Positions 30,757 to 39,331 of a DNA stretch of 64,000 bases are shown here, piece after piece. Within the stretch, counting starts at the first letter, position 1. The number at the start of each line of letters is the position of its first letter. The stretch lies in contig NZ_FQWM01000001.1 of assembly GCF_900129685.1 (NCBI RefSeq), positions 558,001-622,000 of the forward strand. The letters are read 5' to 3'. The DNA comes from Cognatishimia maritima. GTDB lineage: Bacteria > Pseudomonadota > Alphaproteobacteria > Rhodobacterales > Rhodobacteraceae. Made by a program: the position numbers and the translations under genes. The notes beneath the pieces are model-generated. The model saw only the letters and a list, made by a program, of their open reading frames with translations. It did no database searches and had not been told where the DNA came from.

Positions 30757-31638
30757 ATGAAACTTGACGGCCAACACCTGCGCGCTTTGTCCGCAATCCT
30801 TCGAAATGGCAGCTTTGATGCGGCGGCGGCTGAGTTGGGGGTGACTCAATCTGCAGTGTCCCAACGCCTGAAAGCCCTTGAAGAAAACGTTGGCGTGAAG
30901 CTTGTGAACCGCGAAAAGCCCTGCACCGGGACGGAAGCCGGACGTCGTATCGCGGCACATGCGGACCACCTGCAAGCCATGGAACAGGCGCTGGCCGTCG
31001 ATCTTGGAACCAAGGTTGATTCCCAGCAAGGCCGCCTGCGAATCGCAGTGAACGCCGACAGCCTCTCGACCTGGTTTCTTGATGCCTTGGCTGCGGTACC
31101 AGATTACCTCTACAGCCTGAACGTCGATGACCAGGATTTCTCAGACGATTTGTTGCGCCGCGGAGAGGTTGCTGCGGCCGTCACCTCAAACGGCGCGGCG
31201 CTGGCGGGGTGTGACGTGCACTACCTTGGCAAACTCAGTTATGTGGCAACCGCAAGCCCGGCGTTTGTGCAGCGATACTTCCGAGGCGGCATCGACGCAC
31301 GTTCAATGTCACTGGCCCCGATGTTGCGATATAATGAGAAGGATGACTTGCAATTTCAATGGCTTGACCGACATTTCCCCGGAAAGATCAGACCTCCCTT
31401 CCACCTTGTCCCCTCATCAGAAGCCTATGCCAAAGGCACGACTGCTGGGCTTGGCTGGGGGTTAAATCCAATGGGCATTATCCAAGACGATTTGAAAGCG
31501 GGCAGAGTTGTCGATCTACGGCCTGATGCGCGCTTGGATATCCCTCTTTATTGGCAGGTAAGCCGCTTACATAAGTCGCTCTTGGCCCCCCTCACCCGCA
31601 GCGTTTGCCAAACAACGATCCAGAACCTGCCACAATAA
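30757..31638 (+). CDS. LysR family regulator ArgP/LysG type
   Basis: The 293-residue protein has an N-terminal winged helix (LRALSAILRNGSFDAAAAELGVTQSAVSQRLKALEENVG) and a substrate-binding-like effector domain containing RIAVNADSLSTWFLDAL, a segment typical of ArgP (IciA) and LysG. These regulators bind lysine or arginine and activate the divergent exporter gene. The 86-base gap to the LysE gene holds an AT-rich imperfect repeat near 30708-30732 (CTTTGATT...AATTAAAG) that could be the operator. Confidence 0.92.
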   Translation: MKLDGQHLRALSAILRNGSFDAAAAELGVTQSAVSQRLKALEENVGVKLVNREKPCTGTEAGRRIAAHADHLQAMEQALAVDLGTKVDSQQGRLRIAVNADSLSTWFLDALAAVPDYLYSLNVDDQDFSDDLLRRGEVAAAVTSNGAALAGCDVHYLGKLSYVATASPAFVQRYFRGGIDARSMSLAPMLRYNEKDDLQFQWLDRHFPGKIRPPFHLVPSSEAYAKGTTAGLGWGLNPMGIIQDDLKAGRVVDLRPDARLDIPLYWQVSRLHKSLLAPLTRSVCQTTIQNLPQ

Positions 31639-31684
31639 CGCCGCAGCCGACTGTCATTTTCCAGCAGAACGTTGAACAACCTGC

Positions 31685-32566
31685 ATGGATGACATGTCCG
31701 CGATTACGACAAATTTTCAGAAGGTCTCCCCTTCCTTCACCAGCGGCTTCTGGCTGAGTGGTGTATTGCTGCGCGTTGGACTGACAGCGACAATGATCGG
31801 CCTGTCTTTCCTGCCGCCGCTGATGCTGCCCCTGCTCGCAGCCGCGCTTGGCATCGATCTGATTTCCTTCCTTTGGTCACTGGTCCGCTACCATGCTGCA
31901 GCGGGTCTCCACCTGCAGCAGACCGGGCGATTCTGGTCTGTCGTTGGCGGCTACTGTTTCTTTTTCGTGGCGCTGGTTGCCATGATCTTTTCTTGGTGGA
32001 TGCTTTCGCAGGGCAACAATCTTGAGTTTCTGAACCGAGACGGCAAGGACACCAAGGAAAACGTTGCCCCTGAGCGTGGTGGGCGATTTGAAGCGAATTT
32101 TTCGCGCGACCGGCGCGAGTTGATGTTCAACGGCGTTGTTGCACAAGGCGCAATCGACGACTTTGTCGAAAACCTGACGCGGTCAGATCGGCTTGAGACA
32201 ATTGTTTTGAACAGCCCCGGTGGGAATATCTATGAAGCGCGGCTGATGGCCAAAGAAGTCAAACGCCTTGGCCTGAACACCCATGTTACAAATGAATGCA
32301 GCGCGTCGTGTCTGTTGATCTTTATGGCCGGCACAGAGCGGACTTTGGGCCCCGGTGGCCAGTTGGGCGTGCATCGCTACGGCATGGATTTCACGCAGGT
32401 GCTGCCGCATGTTAGCCCCTTGCGAGAAATGCGGACCGATCAGCAGTATTACCTCGATCGCGGTGTGACGCTTGATTTCTTGGATAAGGTCTTTGACCTC
32501 AGCCGGGATGCCATCTGGTATCCGACGCGACACGAATTGACTGTCGCGGGCATGCTGACCCGCTAA
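31685..32566 (+). CDS. Membrane-anchored ClpP-fold (crotonase/SppA-like) protease-like protein
   Basis: The 293-residue protein has hydrophobic segments near 25-65 and 85-107, then a soluble domain similar to ClpP/SDH peptidases. NSPGG lies at 176-180, a candidate nucleophile Ser208 in ECSASCLLIFMAG, and His230 in LGVHRYG, in the same order and spacing as NSPGG, Ser106 and His131 of the ClpP in this window. The soluble domain should face the periplasm or cytosol depending on topology, which I cannot fix. No role is known. It lies 46 bases after the ArgP-type gene and ends in a shared terminator. Confidence 0.75.
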   Translation: MDDMSAITTNFQKVSPSFTSGFWLSGVLLRVGLTATMIGLSFLPPLMLPLLAAALGIDLISFLWSLVRYHAAAGLHLQQTGRFWSVVGGYCFFFVALVAMIFSWWMLSQGNNLEFLNRDGKDTKENVAPERGGRFEANFSRDRRELMFNGVVAQGAIDDFVENLTRSDRLETIVLNSPGGNIYEARLMAKEVKRLGLNTHVTNECSASCLLIFMAGTERTLGPGGQLGVHRYGMDFTQVLPHVSPLREMRTDQQYYLDRGVTLDFLDKVFDLSRDAIWYPTRHELTVAGMLTR

Positions 32567-32572
32567 ATAACA

Positions 32573-32602
32573 AACCCGCGCCAAAGCGCGGGTTCTTGCG
32601 TT
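32573..32602. terminator. Bidirectional terminator between convergent genes
   Basis: A perfect 8-bp stem (AACCCGCG / CGCGGGTT) has a 6-base loop. It lies 6 bases after the ClpP-fold gene's stop and 18 bases before the end of yebC. The T-rich stretch CTTGCGTTTT follows on the plus strand. Confidence 0.7.
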
Positions 32603-32619
32603 TTAGGTTGTGGCCAAGG

Positions 32620-33360
32620 TCACAGCTGCGCCATGACCTCATCGGTGGCTTCAAAATTCGTGGTCACACGCTGGACGTCATCGTCATCTTCCAGCGCATC
32701 CACCAGCTTCATCAGCTTCTGCATGTCTTCCAGACCGAGTTCGGTCGTGGTGGTTGGCTTCCAGATCAGCTTTGTGGATTCAGACTCGCCCAACTCGGCT
32801 TCCAATGCGTTGGAGACATCGTTCAGATCCGTATCCGCACAATAAATGATGTGCCCGTCTTCAGAACTATCAACATCCTCTGCGCCCGCTTCGATCGCGG
32901 CCATCATTATGTCGTCGGCATCGCCAGCATCCGCCGGGTAAATCACCTCCCCCTTGCGCTCAAACATGAAGCCCACAGAACCGGTTTCGCCAAGGTTTCC
33001 GCCATTCTTAGAAAACGTTGACCGCACGGTCGAGGCTGTGCGGTTTTTGTTGTCGGTCATGGTTTCGACAATGACGGCCACGCCATTGGGGCCATAGCCC
33101 TCATAGCGGATTTCATCATAGTTTTCTGCGTCGCCACCGGTCGCCTTTTTGATCGCCCGGTCGATCACGTCCTTTGGCACAGAGTTGGATTTGGCTTCTT
33201 TCACAGCCAAACGCAGACGCGGGTTCTTATCCGGGTCAGGGTCGCCCATTTTAGCAGCGACGGTGATTTCCTTGGAAAGCTTGGAAAACAGCTTGGACCG
33301 CGCGGCGTCCTGACGGCCTTTGCGGTGCTGGATATTTGCCCATTTACTGTGGCCAGCCAT
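32620..33360 (-). CDS. YebC/PmpR family protein (TACO1-like)
   Basis: The 246-residue protein begins [19 protein letters not shown], the invariant N-terminus of YebC. It also has [16 protein letters not shown] and [14 protein letters not shown]. Members were described as transcription regulators and, more recently, as translation factors that help ribosomes through difficult peptide stretches, like mitochondrial TACO1. The start at 33360 is fixed by this motif, although the frame is open further upstream. It is usually linked to ruvC in other bacteria but not here. Confidence 0.95.
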   Translation of the reverse strand: MAGHSKWANIQHRKGRQDAARSKLFSKLSKEITVAAKMGDPDPDKNPRLRLAVKEAKSNSVPKDVIDRAIKKATGGDAENYDEIRYEGYGPNGVAVIVETMTDNKNRTASTVRSTFSKNGGNLGETGSVGFMFERKGEVIYPADAGDADDIMMAAIEAGAEDVDSSEDGHIIYCADTDLNDVSNALEAELGESESTKLIWKPTTTTELGLEDMQKLMKLVDALEDDDDVQRVTTNFEATDEVMAQL

Positions 33361-33514
33361 GCGAATAGTCCTGTTCTTTTTCAGATAATGCTCATGATCT
33401 CGCCCCCTATAGCGCAAGGTCGGGGCGCGCTGCAAGTTGAGGGATCGCCGGGATTTCCCCTTGCCTCCCACAGCAAGCTGGGTTTGGCTGGGCGAGTAAC
33501 AAGTGAGGCCATTG

Positions 33515-35287
33515 ATGACACAGGACCAGATCATTTTATTTGCGCTTTTCGCAGGCGTCTTTGGCTTCTTGCTGTGGGGGCGGTTTCGCTATGATCTGGT
33601 GGCGTTTTCCGCTCTGCTCATCGGTGTTATCCTAGGGGTCGTACCCGAAAAAGACGCCTTTTCGGGCTTTGGCCACCCGGCCACGCTGGTAGTCGCACTG
33701 GTATTGGTGGTGTCTGCCGGTCTTGTTCGGTCCGGCGCAGTCTTTCTGATCACCCGCACTTTGGTCGACAGTTCGCGCAGCCTAGGGGGGCATATCGCAC
33801 TGATGGGTGGCGTCGGCGGTGTGCTGTCGGCCTTTATGAACAATGTCGCTGCGCTCGCGTTGCTCATGCCCGTTGACATCCAAACCGCGCGCAAAGCGGG
33901 CCGCAGCCCCGGCCTTTCGCTGATGCCCCTGTCCTTTGCCACCATCCTTGGCGGCATGGCGACGCTGATTGGCACGCCGCCAAATATCATCATTGCCACG
34001 ATCCGCGAAGACGCTTTGGGCGCGCCGTTTCGAATGTTTGATTTCGCCCCGGTCGGAGGAGTGACGGCGCTGGCAGGACTTGCGTTTGTGGCCCTGTTCG
34101 GCTGGCGGCTGATCCCCAAACGCGCCGATGCAGGGCGCGCCATGGCCGATATCACCGAATATGTCGCCGAATTGACGGTCCCAGAAGACAGCAAGCTGAT
34201 TGGCAAACGTCTGGGAGAGTTGGAAGATAACGCGATGAAAGCAGATGTCGCTATGTTGGGGCTGATCCGCAATGGGCGACGCCTTTATGGCCACGCGCGC
34301 AACGCCGTTCTCGCCGCGCAAGACACCTTGATCCTTGAAGCGACACCCGATGCGCTGGACGAATTCCGCTCAGCTCTCAGCCTGAATTTCTCAGACGAAA
34401 AGCGCGAGGAACGCCTGAAGGCCGCGGGCGATGGGCTGGACATTATTGAAGTCGTGGTGCCCGAGACCTCTCGGATCGCTGGTAAAACTGCCGAACGCGT
34501 CGGTCTGTCATGGCGGCGCGGTGCGGTGCTGATGGGGCTTTCACGTCAAGGGCGGCGCGTCACGCAGCACCTGCGCAAGACCGAGGTGAAACCGGGCGAT
34601 ATCCTGCTGCTTTTGGTGCCAAAAGATCGCGGTGCTGACGTGACCGATTGGCTCGGCTGCCTGCCGCTTGCGGATCGCGGCCTTGCCGTCACGGCGGACA
34701 AAAAGGTCTGGTTGGCGATTGGGCTTTTTGTTGGGGCCGTTGTCGCCGCAGCCCTTGGGATTCTTTACCTGCCAATCGCGCTTGGTCTGGTTGTGATGGC
34801 CTATGTTTTTGCCCGCATCGTGCCGCTGTCAGAGCTTTACACCCACATCGAATGGCCCGTTGTCGTGTTGCTTGGCAGCATGATCCCGCTGGGTGCCGCG
34901 CTGGAGCGTGTCGGGGGCACCGAACTGATTGCAAATGCAATTGTCGGCCTGACCGATGGCCTGCCCGCCTGGGCCATTCTGACGGTCCTGATGCTGGTGA
35001 CGATGACGCTGAGCGATGTTCTGAACAACACCGCCACCACCATTGTTGCCGCGCCGGTGGGCATTCAGATGGCGCAAACCTTAGGCGTCTCTCCGGACCC
35101 TTTTCTGATGGCCGTCGCGGTCTCTGCCAGCGCGGCGTTCCTGACGCCAATTGGACATAAGAACAACACGCTGATCCTTGGCCCCGGAGGATATCAATTT
35201 GGTGATTATTGGCGCATGGGTCTGCCGCTTGAAATATTGGTCGTTGTCGTTTCGATACCCTCGATCTTGATCTTTTGGCCGTTGTAA
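33515..35287 (+). CDS. SLC13/ArsB-type permease with two RCK-C domains (1)
   Basis: The 590-residue protein has two membrane halves (about residues 5-205 and 400-590). Between them lie two cytosolic TrkA-C (RCK_C) domains beginning near [21 protein letters not shown] and [16 protein letters not shown]. The SNNVA-like substrate motif is represented by [13 protein letters not shown] and [13 protein letters not shown], and GTPPNIIIA follows the first. Such permeases move dicarboxylates, sulfate or other anions with sodium. The ATG at 33515 has GTGAGG upstream. A second protein of the same architecture is encoded on the opposite strand at 35984. Confidence 0.88.
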   Translation: MTQDQIILFALFAGVFGFLLWGRFRYDLVAFSALLIGVILGVVPEKDAFSGFGHPATLVVALVLVVSAGLVRSGAVFLITRTLVDSSRSLGGHIALMGGVGGVLSAFMNNVAALALLMPVDIQTARKAGRSPGLSLMPLSFATILGGMATLIGTPPNIIIATIREDALGAPFRMFDFAPVGGVTALAGLAFVALFGWRLIPKRADAGRAMADITEYVAELTVPEDSKLIGKRLGELEDNAMKADVAMLGLIRNGRRLYGHARNAVLAAQDTLILEATPDALDEFRSALSLNFSDEKREERLKAAGDGLDIIEVVVPETSRIAGKTAERVGLSWRRGAVLMGLSRQGRRVTQHLRKTEVKPGDILLLLVPKDRGADVTDWLGCLPLADRGLAVTADKKVWLAIGLFVGAVVAAALGILYLPIALGLVVMAYVFARIVPLSELYTHIEWPVVVLLGSMIPLGAALERVGGTELIANAIVGLTDGLPAWAILTVLMLVTMTLSDVLNNTATTIVAAPVGIQMAQTLGVSPDPFLMAVAVSASAAFLTPIGHKNNTLILGPGGYQFGDYWRMGLPLEILVVVVSIPSILIFWPL

Positions 35288-35318
35288 ACTGGTGGCATTT
35301 GTCAAAAGCAAAATGAGT

Positions 35319-35332
35319 AAGGACATCAGATA
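35319..35332 (+). promoter_or_regulatory. Shine-Dalgarno sequence and non-standard AUA start of the DUF4259 gene
   Basis: AAGGA (35319-35323), six spacer bases (CATCAG) and ATA (35330-35332) stand directly before GGC ACT TGG GGA, the codons for the conserved N-terminal GTWG of DUF4259. The in-frame codons further upstream are TAA GGA CAT CAG, so no ATG, GTG or TTG can start the full domain. Confidence 0.6.
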
Positions 35333-35977
35333 GGCACTTGGGGAATAGGACAGTTTGAAAATGACACGGCGCTGGATTTTCTAGCGACCATCGACGATGC
35401 GAGCGCATTGGAAACCGCCCTAGCAAGCGGCCCATTGGAGACCGGCGAAGCGTTGGACGCCGACATTTCGCAAATCGCTCTGGCCGCTGCCGACCTTGTG
35501 GCAGGCATGCTTGGCCGGTTTGGGGCCGATGCCACGCAAGACATCCGCGACCGCGCCGCCTCATTGGGAGAGCCACCTCGCGATCTGGTGGAAGCAGCCC
35601 GAAACTGGGTTTCTGCGGTCGCATCACGATCCGAGTTGATGGACCTTTGGGAGGAAAGCGACGGCGCGGAGTTTCGCAGGTCCCTTAGTCTGCTGATCGA
35701 CAGGCTGAACCCAGATATCGCCTACACCTCGCCTAAGGTGAAGAAAGAACAGGATTTCTTCAACATCTGCGCATTTTGCAATAAAGAAATCCGCGACGGC
35801 GACACGTTTGAAATTCAGCTTAAGAACAGGTCAGTGAAAGAAAGACTACCGAAGGCAGTTTTCTTCGCGCATCTGGCCTGTCTAAATGGTGCGCTTCACC
35901 CGACTTATTTCATCCAAGACTGGAAGTTCGATCCGGATGAAATCGAAGAAGCCGCGCGGAAATTGCTTGAAGACTGA
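35330..35977 (+). CDS. DUF4259 protein with C-terminal zinc-binding-like motif
   Basis: The 215-codon frame begins, after the AUA at 35330, GTWGIGQFENDTALDFLATIDD, the typical start of DUF4259 proteins. The C-terminal part has C-x2-C (Cys147, Cys150 in NICAFCNKEI) and H-x2-C (His181, Cys184 in FAHLACLNG), a spacing that fits a single zinc site of LIM/HNH-like type, an extension not usual for the family. If AUA is not used, the first alternative is a TTG at 35408, which would delete 26 conserved residues. It lies between two RCK-SLC13 permease genes and converges on the second with 6 bases between stops. The function is unknown. Confidence 0.75.
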   Translation: MGTWGIGQFENDTALDFLATIDDASALETALASGPLETGEALDADISQIALAAADLVAGMLGRFGADATQDIRDRAASLGEPPRDLVEAARNWVSAVASRSELMDLWEESDGAEFRRSLSLLIDRLNPDIAYTSPKVKKEQDFFNICAFCNKEIRDGDTFEIQLKNRSVKERLPKAVFFAHLACLNGALHPTYFIQDWKFDPDEIEEAARKLLED

Positions 35978-35983
35978 TGCGCC

Positions 35984-37762
35984 TTAAAGCGGCCAGATAA
36001 ACGGTATCATCGCACTGGCGAGCAATCCGATACTCAGGTTCAACGGGATACCCACTTTCAAGAAGTCGCTGAAACGGTAGCCGCCGGGACCGTAGACCAG
36101 CATATTGGTCTGGTAGCCAATCGGCGTTGCAAAGCTTGCCGAAGCAGCCACCATAACCGCGACCACCAAGGGGCGCGCGTCGATGCCCATGACATCGGCC
36201 AGCCCCACGGCAATTGGTGTGACCACCACTGCAACGGCGTTGTTGGATACCATTTCTGTCAGAACAGATGTCAAAAGATAGATGGCCCAGACCACCAAGA
36301 AAGGCGGCAGCATGCCAAGATAGGGTGCGATGCCTTCAACGATCAAGCGCACAGCGCCAGAGCTTTCCAAAGCCACGCCAATGGCGAGCATCGCAAAGAT
36401 CAGCGCCAGCAAACGCCCGTCGACCGCCGCAAAGGCCTCGTCCGCGTCGATGCAACGCGTGATCAGAACGACGGCAACAGCTAGAATCGCAAGAAGGAAA
36501 ATGGGTGCCATGCCAAAGCCAGCCAAGGCAACAATCCCAATCAAAGCGGCAAAGGCAATCGGCGCATGACCGCGACGGTACTCCCGTTCTGACGGTTGGC
36601 TGACCGAGACCATCTCCATATCAGCCGCGAGCCGTTGAATATCTTCAGGCGAGCCTTCCAGCAACAATGTGTCGCCGACACGGACAATCAGGTCATCCAA
36701 CTGCAGGCCAATGTTCTGGTTCTTGCGGTGCACGGCCAAAGTGTAAACACCATAGCGACGGCGCAGGCGCAGTGATCCAAGGCGACGACCGACCATGCGG
36801 CAACCCGGCGTGATCAACACCTCGACCGTTGTGGTTTCCACCGAACTCACCTGATCGACGCGTTTTAGCGACTTATCCCGTTGCAAACTCAGCAGTTCGG
36901 TCATTTTTGTGCGCAGAACAACGCGGTCCCCGACCTGCAATTCAACCCCCTTCAGGTTGCGCCGCAGAGAGATATCGCCACGCACTACGTCCACCAACCG
37001 CACGCCGTCGCGTTTGAAGAGCTGCACACCCGTAACCTCGCGCCCGATCAAGTTGGAGTCGGGTGGAATGACCGCCTCAGAGAAGAACTTCATATCTTTG
37101 CGGTTGCCCAACAAGTTCGCCATGCTGTCGCGGTCAGGCAAAAGCAACGGGGCTATAAAGCGCAAATAGACCATGCCCCATAGAACCAACGCGATGCCAA
37201 GCGGCGTGACCTCAAAGATCGAGAACGCCTCGAGCCCCTGCGCGCGCGCCACACCATCGACCAGCAGGTTTGTTGACGTCCCGATCAGGGTCAGCGTGCC
37301 GCCAAGGATGGCCGCATAACTCAACGGAATCAGCAGTTTGCTGGCGGAAACGCCCAAGGTCCGGCTAAGCTGGATAAAGACCGGGATCATCACAACAACC
37401 ACCGGCGTGTTGCTGACCACGGCAGAGGACAGCACAACAAAGACCATCAGCATCGCGATAGCGATATGCGGGTTGGTCTTCGCCTTTCGATCCGCGATTT
37501 GCGTGAAAGCACTTAGCGCCCCGGTGCGTACCAAGGCCCCCATGACGATGAACATTGCCGCAATCGTCCATGGCGCGGGGTTGGACAGCACCGACAGGGC
37601 CTGATCATAGGGCAGAACGCCAAGCAACAAGAGCGCCGCAACCCCTGCAATGGCGACGACCTCTGTGGGATAGATCTCTCTCACGAAAAGGAGGAACATC
37701 ACCCCCACGGTGCACAGCGTCAGGATGGCCTGCGTGGTCTGGGAAAACTCTAGGTATTCCAT
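35984..37762 (-). CDS. SLC13/ArsB-type permease with two RCK-C domains (2)
   Basis: The 592-residue protein has the same plan as the gene at 33515: N-terminal membrane half (about 10-205), two TrkA-C domains (about 215-395, FFSEAVIPPDSNLIGREVTG and TTTVEVLITPGCRMVGRRLG), and C-terminal membrane half. Substrate motifs are VVSNTPVVVVMIP with GTSTNLLVDG and MVSNNAVAVVVTP. It belongs to the CitT/SLC13 sodium-anion symporter group; the substrate is not predictable. I chose the ATG at 37760-37762; an upstream start adds 24 residues with no membrane-protein character. It is single in its transcription unit. Confidence 0.88.
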   Translation of the reverse strand: MEYLEFSQTTQAILTLCTVGVMFLLFVREIYPTEVVAIAGVAALLLLGVLPYDQALSVLSNPAPWTIAAMFIVMGALVRTGALSAFTQIADRKAKTNPHIAIAMLMVFVVLSSAVVSNTPVVVVMIPVFIQLSRTLGVSASKLLIPLSYAAILGGTLTLIGTSTNLLVDGVARAQGLEAFSIFEVTPLGIALVLWGMVYLRFIAPLLLPDRDSMANLLGNRKDMKFFSEAVIPPDSNLIGREVTGVQLFKRDGVRLVDVVRGDISLRRNLKGVELQVGDRVVLRTKMTELLSLQRDKSLKRVDQVSSVETTTVEVLITPGCRMVGRRLGSLRLRRRYGVYTLAVHRKNQNIGLQLDDLIVRVGDTLLLEGSPEDIQRLAADMEMVSVSQPSEREYRRGHAPIAFAALIGIVALAGFGMAPIFLLAILAVAVVLITRCIDADEAFAAVDGRLLALIFAMLAIGVALESSGAVRLIVEGIAPYLGMLPPFLVVWAIYLLTSVLTEMVSNNAVAVVVTPIAVGLADVMGIDARPLVVAVMVAASASFATPIGYQTNMLVYGPGGYRFSDFLKVGIPLNLSIGLLASAMIPFIWPL

Positions 37763-37875
37763 ATAGGCGCGAACGCTCCCTCTTAATCTTAGCGCAACAG
37801 AACAGAGCATCCCCCAAGGTGAATGCCGGGGCAAGTCTTTCTGATGGATAAGGGAAATCTTTCTGAAAGAAGGGC

Positions 37876-38691
37876 TTAAGCAGGTCCTGCCTGACTAAGC
37901 CTGCCGCCTTGACGCACCATTTCTATGCGTGTTGCAACACCGCTGCGATCATCCGTTTCGACATAAACCCCAGACAGTGTCGCCTCTCCTAAGGCCGGTG
38001 TGAACCGCGCTTTTGGCATGCCGGTGATAAAGCGGCGCATGGGTTCTGCCTTCTCCATGCCGATGACGGAATTATAGTCGCCGCACATGCCAGCGTCGGC
38101 CTGAAACGCCGTGCCTTTGTCGAGGATCTGCGTGTCGGCGGTTGGTACATGAGTATGAGAGCCGACCACCAAAGAGGCGCGGCCATCGCAAAAATGCCCC
38201 ATGCCCATCTTTTCCGAGGTGGCCTCGCAGTGCATGTCGACGATGATGGCCTGCACCAACCCGCCACGCGGATGCGCCTTTAACACGCGATCAACCGCGG
38301 AAAACGGATCGGCATAGGGGCGCTTCATAAAGACCTGCCCGAGTGCCTGAAGCACCAGAACCTTTTTGCCGCGCACATCAAAGATGCGGTGCCCCCTGCC
38401 CGGCACGTCGCCTTGGGCATAGTTCAGGGGGCGAATGATGCGGCTGTCTGACTGGATGTACTGCATCATGTCTTTTTGGTCGAAAGCATGATCGCCAAGG
38501 GTGACACAATCGGCACCCGCCTCAAACAGCAGTTTGGCGTGATCTCCGCTAAGACCCATGCCGTTGCTGGCGTTCTCACCATTCACCACAACAAAGTCGA
38601 GCCGCCACTCTGCGCGCAGACGTGGCAGGTGCTCTTTGACCGCCTTGCGCCCTGCGCGGCCTACAACATCACCGAGATACAGAATTTTCAT
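37876..38691 (-). CDS. YmdB family metallophosphoesterase (TIGR00282)
   Basis: The 271-residue protein starts MKILYLGDVVGRAGRKAVKEHLP and has VVNGENASNGMG, CVTLGDHAFDQK, IVDMHCEATSEKMGMGHF and VGSHTHVPTADTQIL, the metal-binding motifs of this calcineurin-like family. Bacillus YmdB hydrolyses cyclic nucleotides and affects biofilm and motility decisions. It is cytosolic. The gene lies downstream of the 5-formyltetrahydrofolate cyclo-ligase gene on the same strand, a pairing common in alphaproteobacteria. Confidence 0.93.
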   Translation of the reverse strand: MKILYLGDVVGRAGRKAVKEHLPRLRAEWRLDFVVVNGENASNGMGLSGDHAKLLFEAGADCVTLGDHAFDQKDMMQYIQSDSRIIRPLNYAQGDVPGRGHRIFDVRGKKVLVLQALGQVFMKRPYADPFSAVDRVLKAHPRGGLVQAIIVDMHCEATSEKMGMGHFCDGRASLVVGSHTHVPTADTQILDKGTAFQADAGMCGDYNSVIGMEKAEPMRRFITGMPKARFTPALGEATLSGVYVETDDRSGVATRIEMVRQGGRLSQAGPA

Positions 38692-38764
38692 GGGATAGTC
38701 GGGTATAGGTGACTTGCATCAAGGGCAAGACTGAATGGGCAAAGGAAGCACATTTGCACAAAAG

Positions 38765-39331
38765 CTAGGCTTTCAGGTCGCGAATGCCGCTTTCAGTGAT
38801 GATCAAATCCAGCGGCTGATCGGTCGGCTCAAGCGGCAGATTCTCTGCTTCTTGTGCGTCAAAGGCAAAGCCCACCGCCAATGTCGCACGCTTGCTGCGC
38901 AGCAGTTCCAGCGTGCGGTCATAAAAGCCGCCGCCATAGCCAAGCCGCCCGCCCTGCGCGTCAAATGCGACAAGAGGGACGATAACAATCTCGGGTTCAA
39001 AAAACCGGTCTTCAACCGGAATCTTTGCCCCAAATGGACCGTCTTTCAAGGGCGCATCCGGTTCCCATTCAGAGAACTTCAAAGGCAGCCCTGCCCCTTG
39101 AATGACCGGTACACCGACCGTGCCATGGGCCGCGGCTTCGGCCATGGCCGGGACTGGGTCGATCTCTGTTCGGATCGGCATGAAGCCAGACACCGGCACG
39201 CCGCGATAACCCGCGAGGAACTCAGACAGGTAGGCCGACTGACCCGGTGTGGCAGATTGAAACGCCGCTTTGCGCCGCGCGAAAGCGGCTTTGCGGGCTG
39301 CGTCCTTGCGGGCTGTCAGATCGGCGTCCAT
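38765..39331 (-). CDS. 5-formyltetrahydrofolate cyclo-ligase
   Basis: The 188-residue protein converts 5-formyl-THF to 5,10-methenyl-THF with ATP. The N-terminal ARKAAFARRKA helix, PIRTEIDP and the C-terminal RLGYGGGFYDRTLELL are the family signatures. The ATG at 39329-39331 overlaps the mgtE stop as TGATG; a GTG one codon upstream is in frame. The pairing with mgtE appears to be translational coupling without any metabolic link. Confidence 0.92.
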   Translation of the reverse strand: MDADLTARKDAARKAAFARRKAAFQSATPGQSAYLSEFLAGYRGVPVSGFMPIRTEIDPVPAMAEAAAHGTVGVPVIQGAGLPLKFSEWEPDAPLKDGPFGAKIPVEDRFFEPEIVIVPLVAFDAQGGRLGYGGGFYDRTLELLRSKRATLAVGFAFDAQEAENLPLEPTDQPLDLIITESGIRDLKA

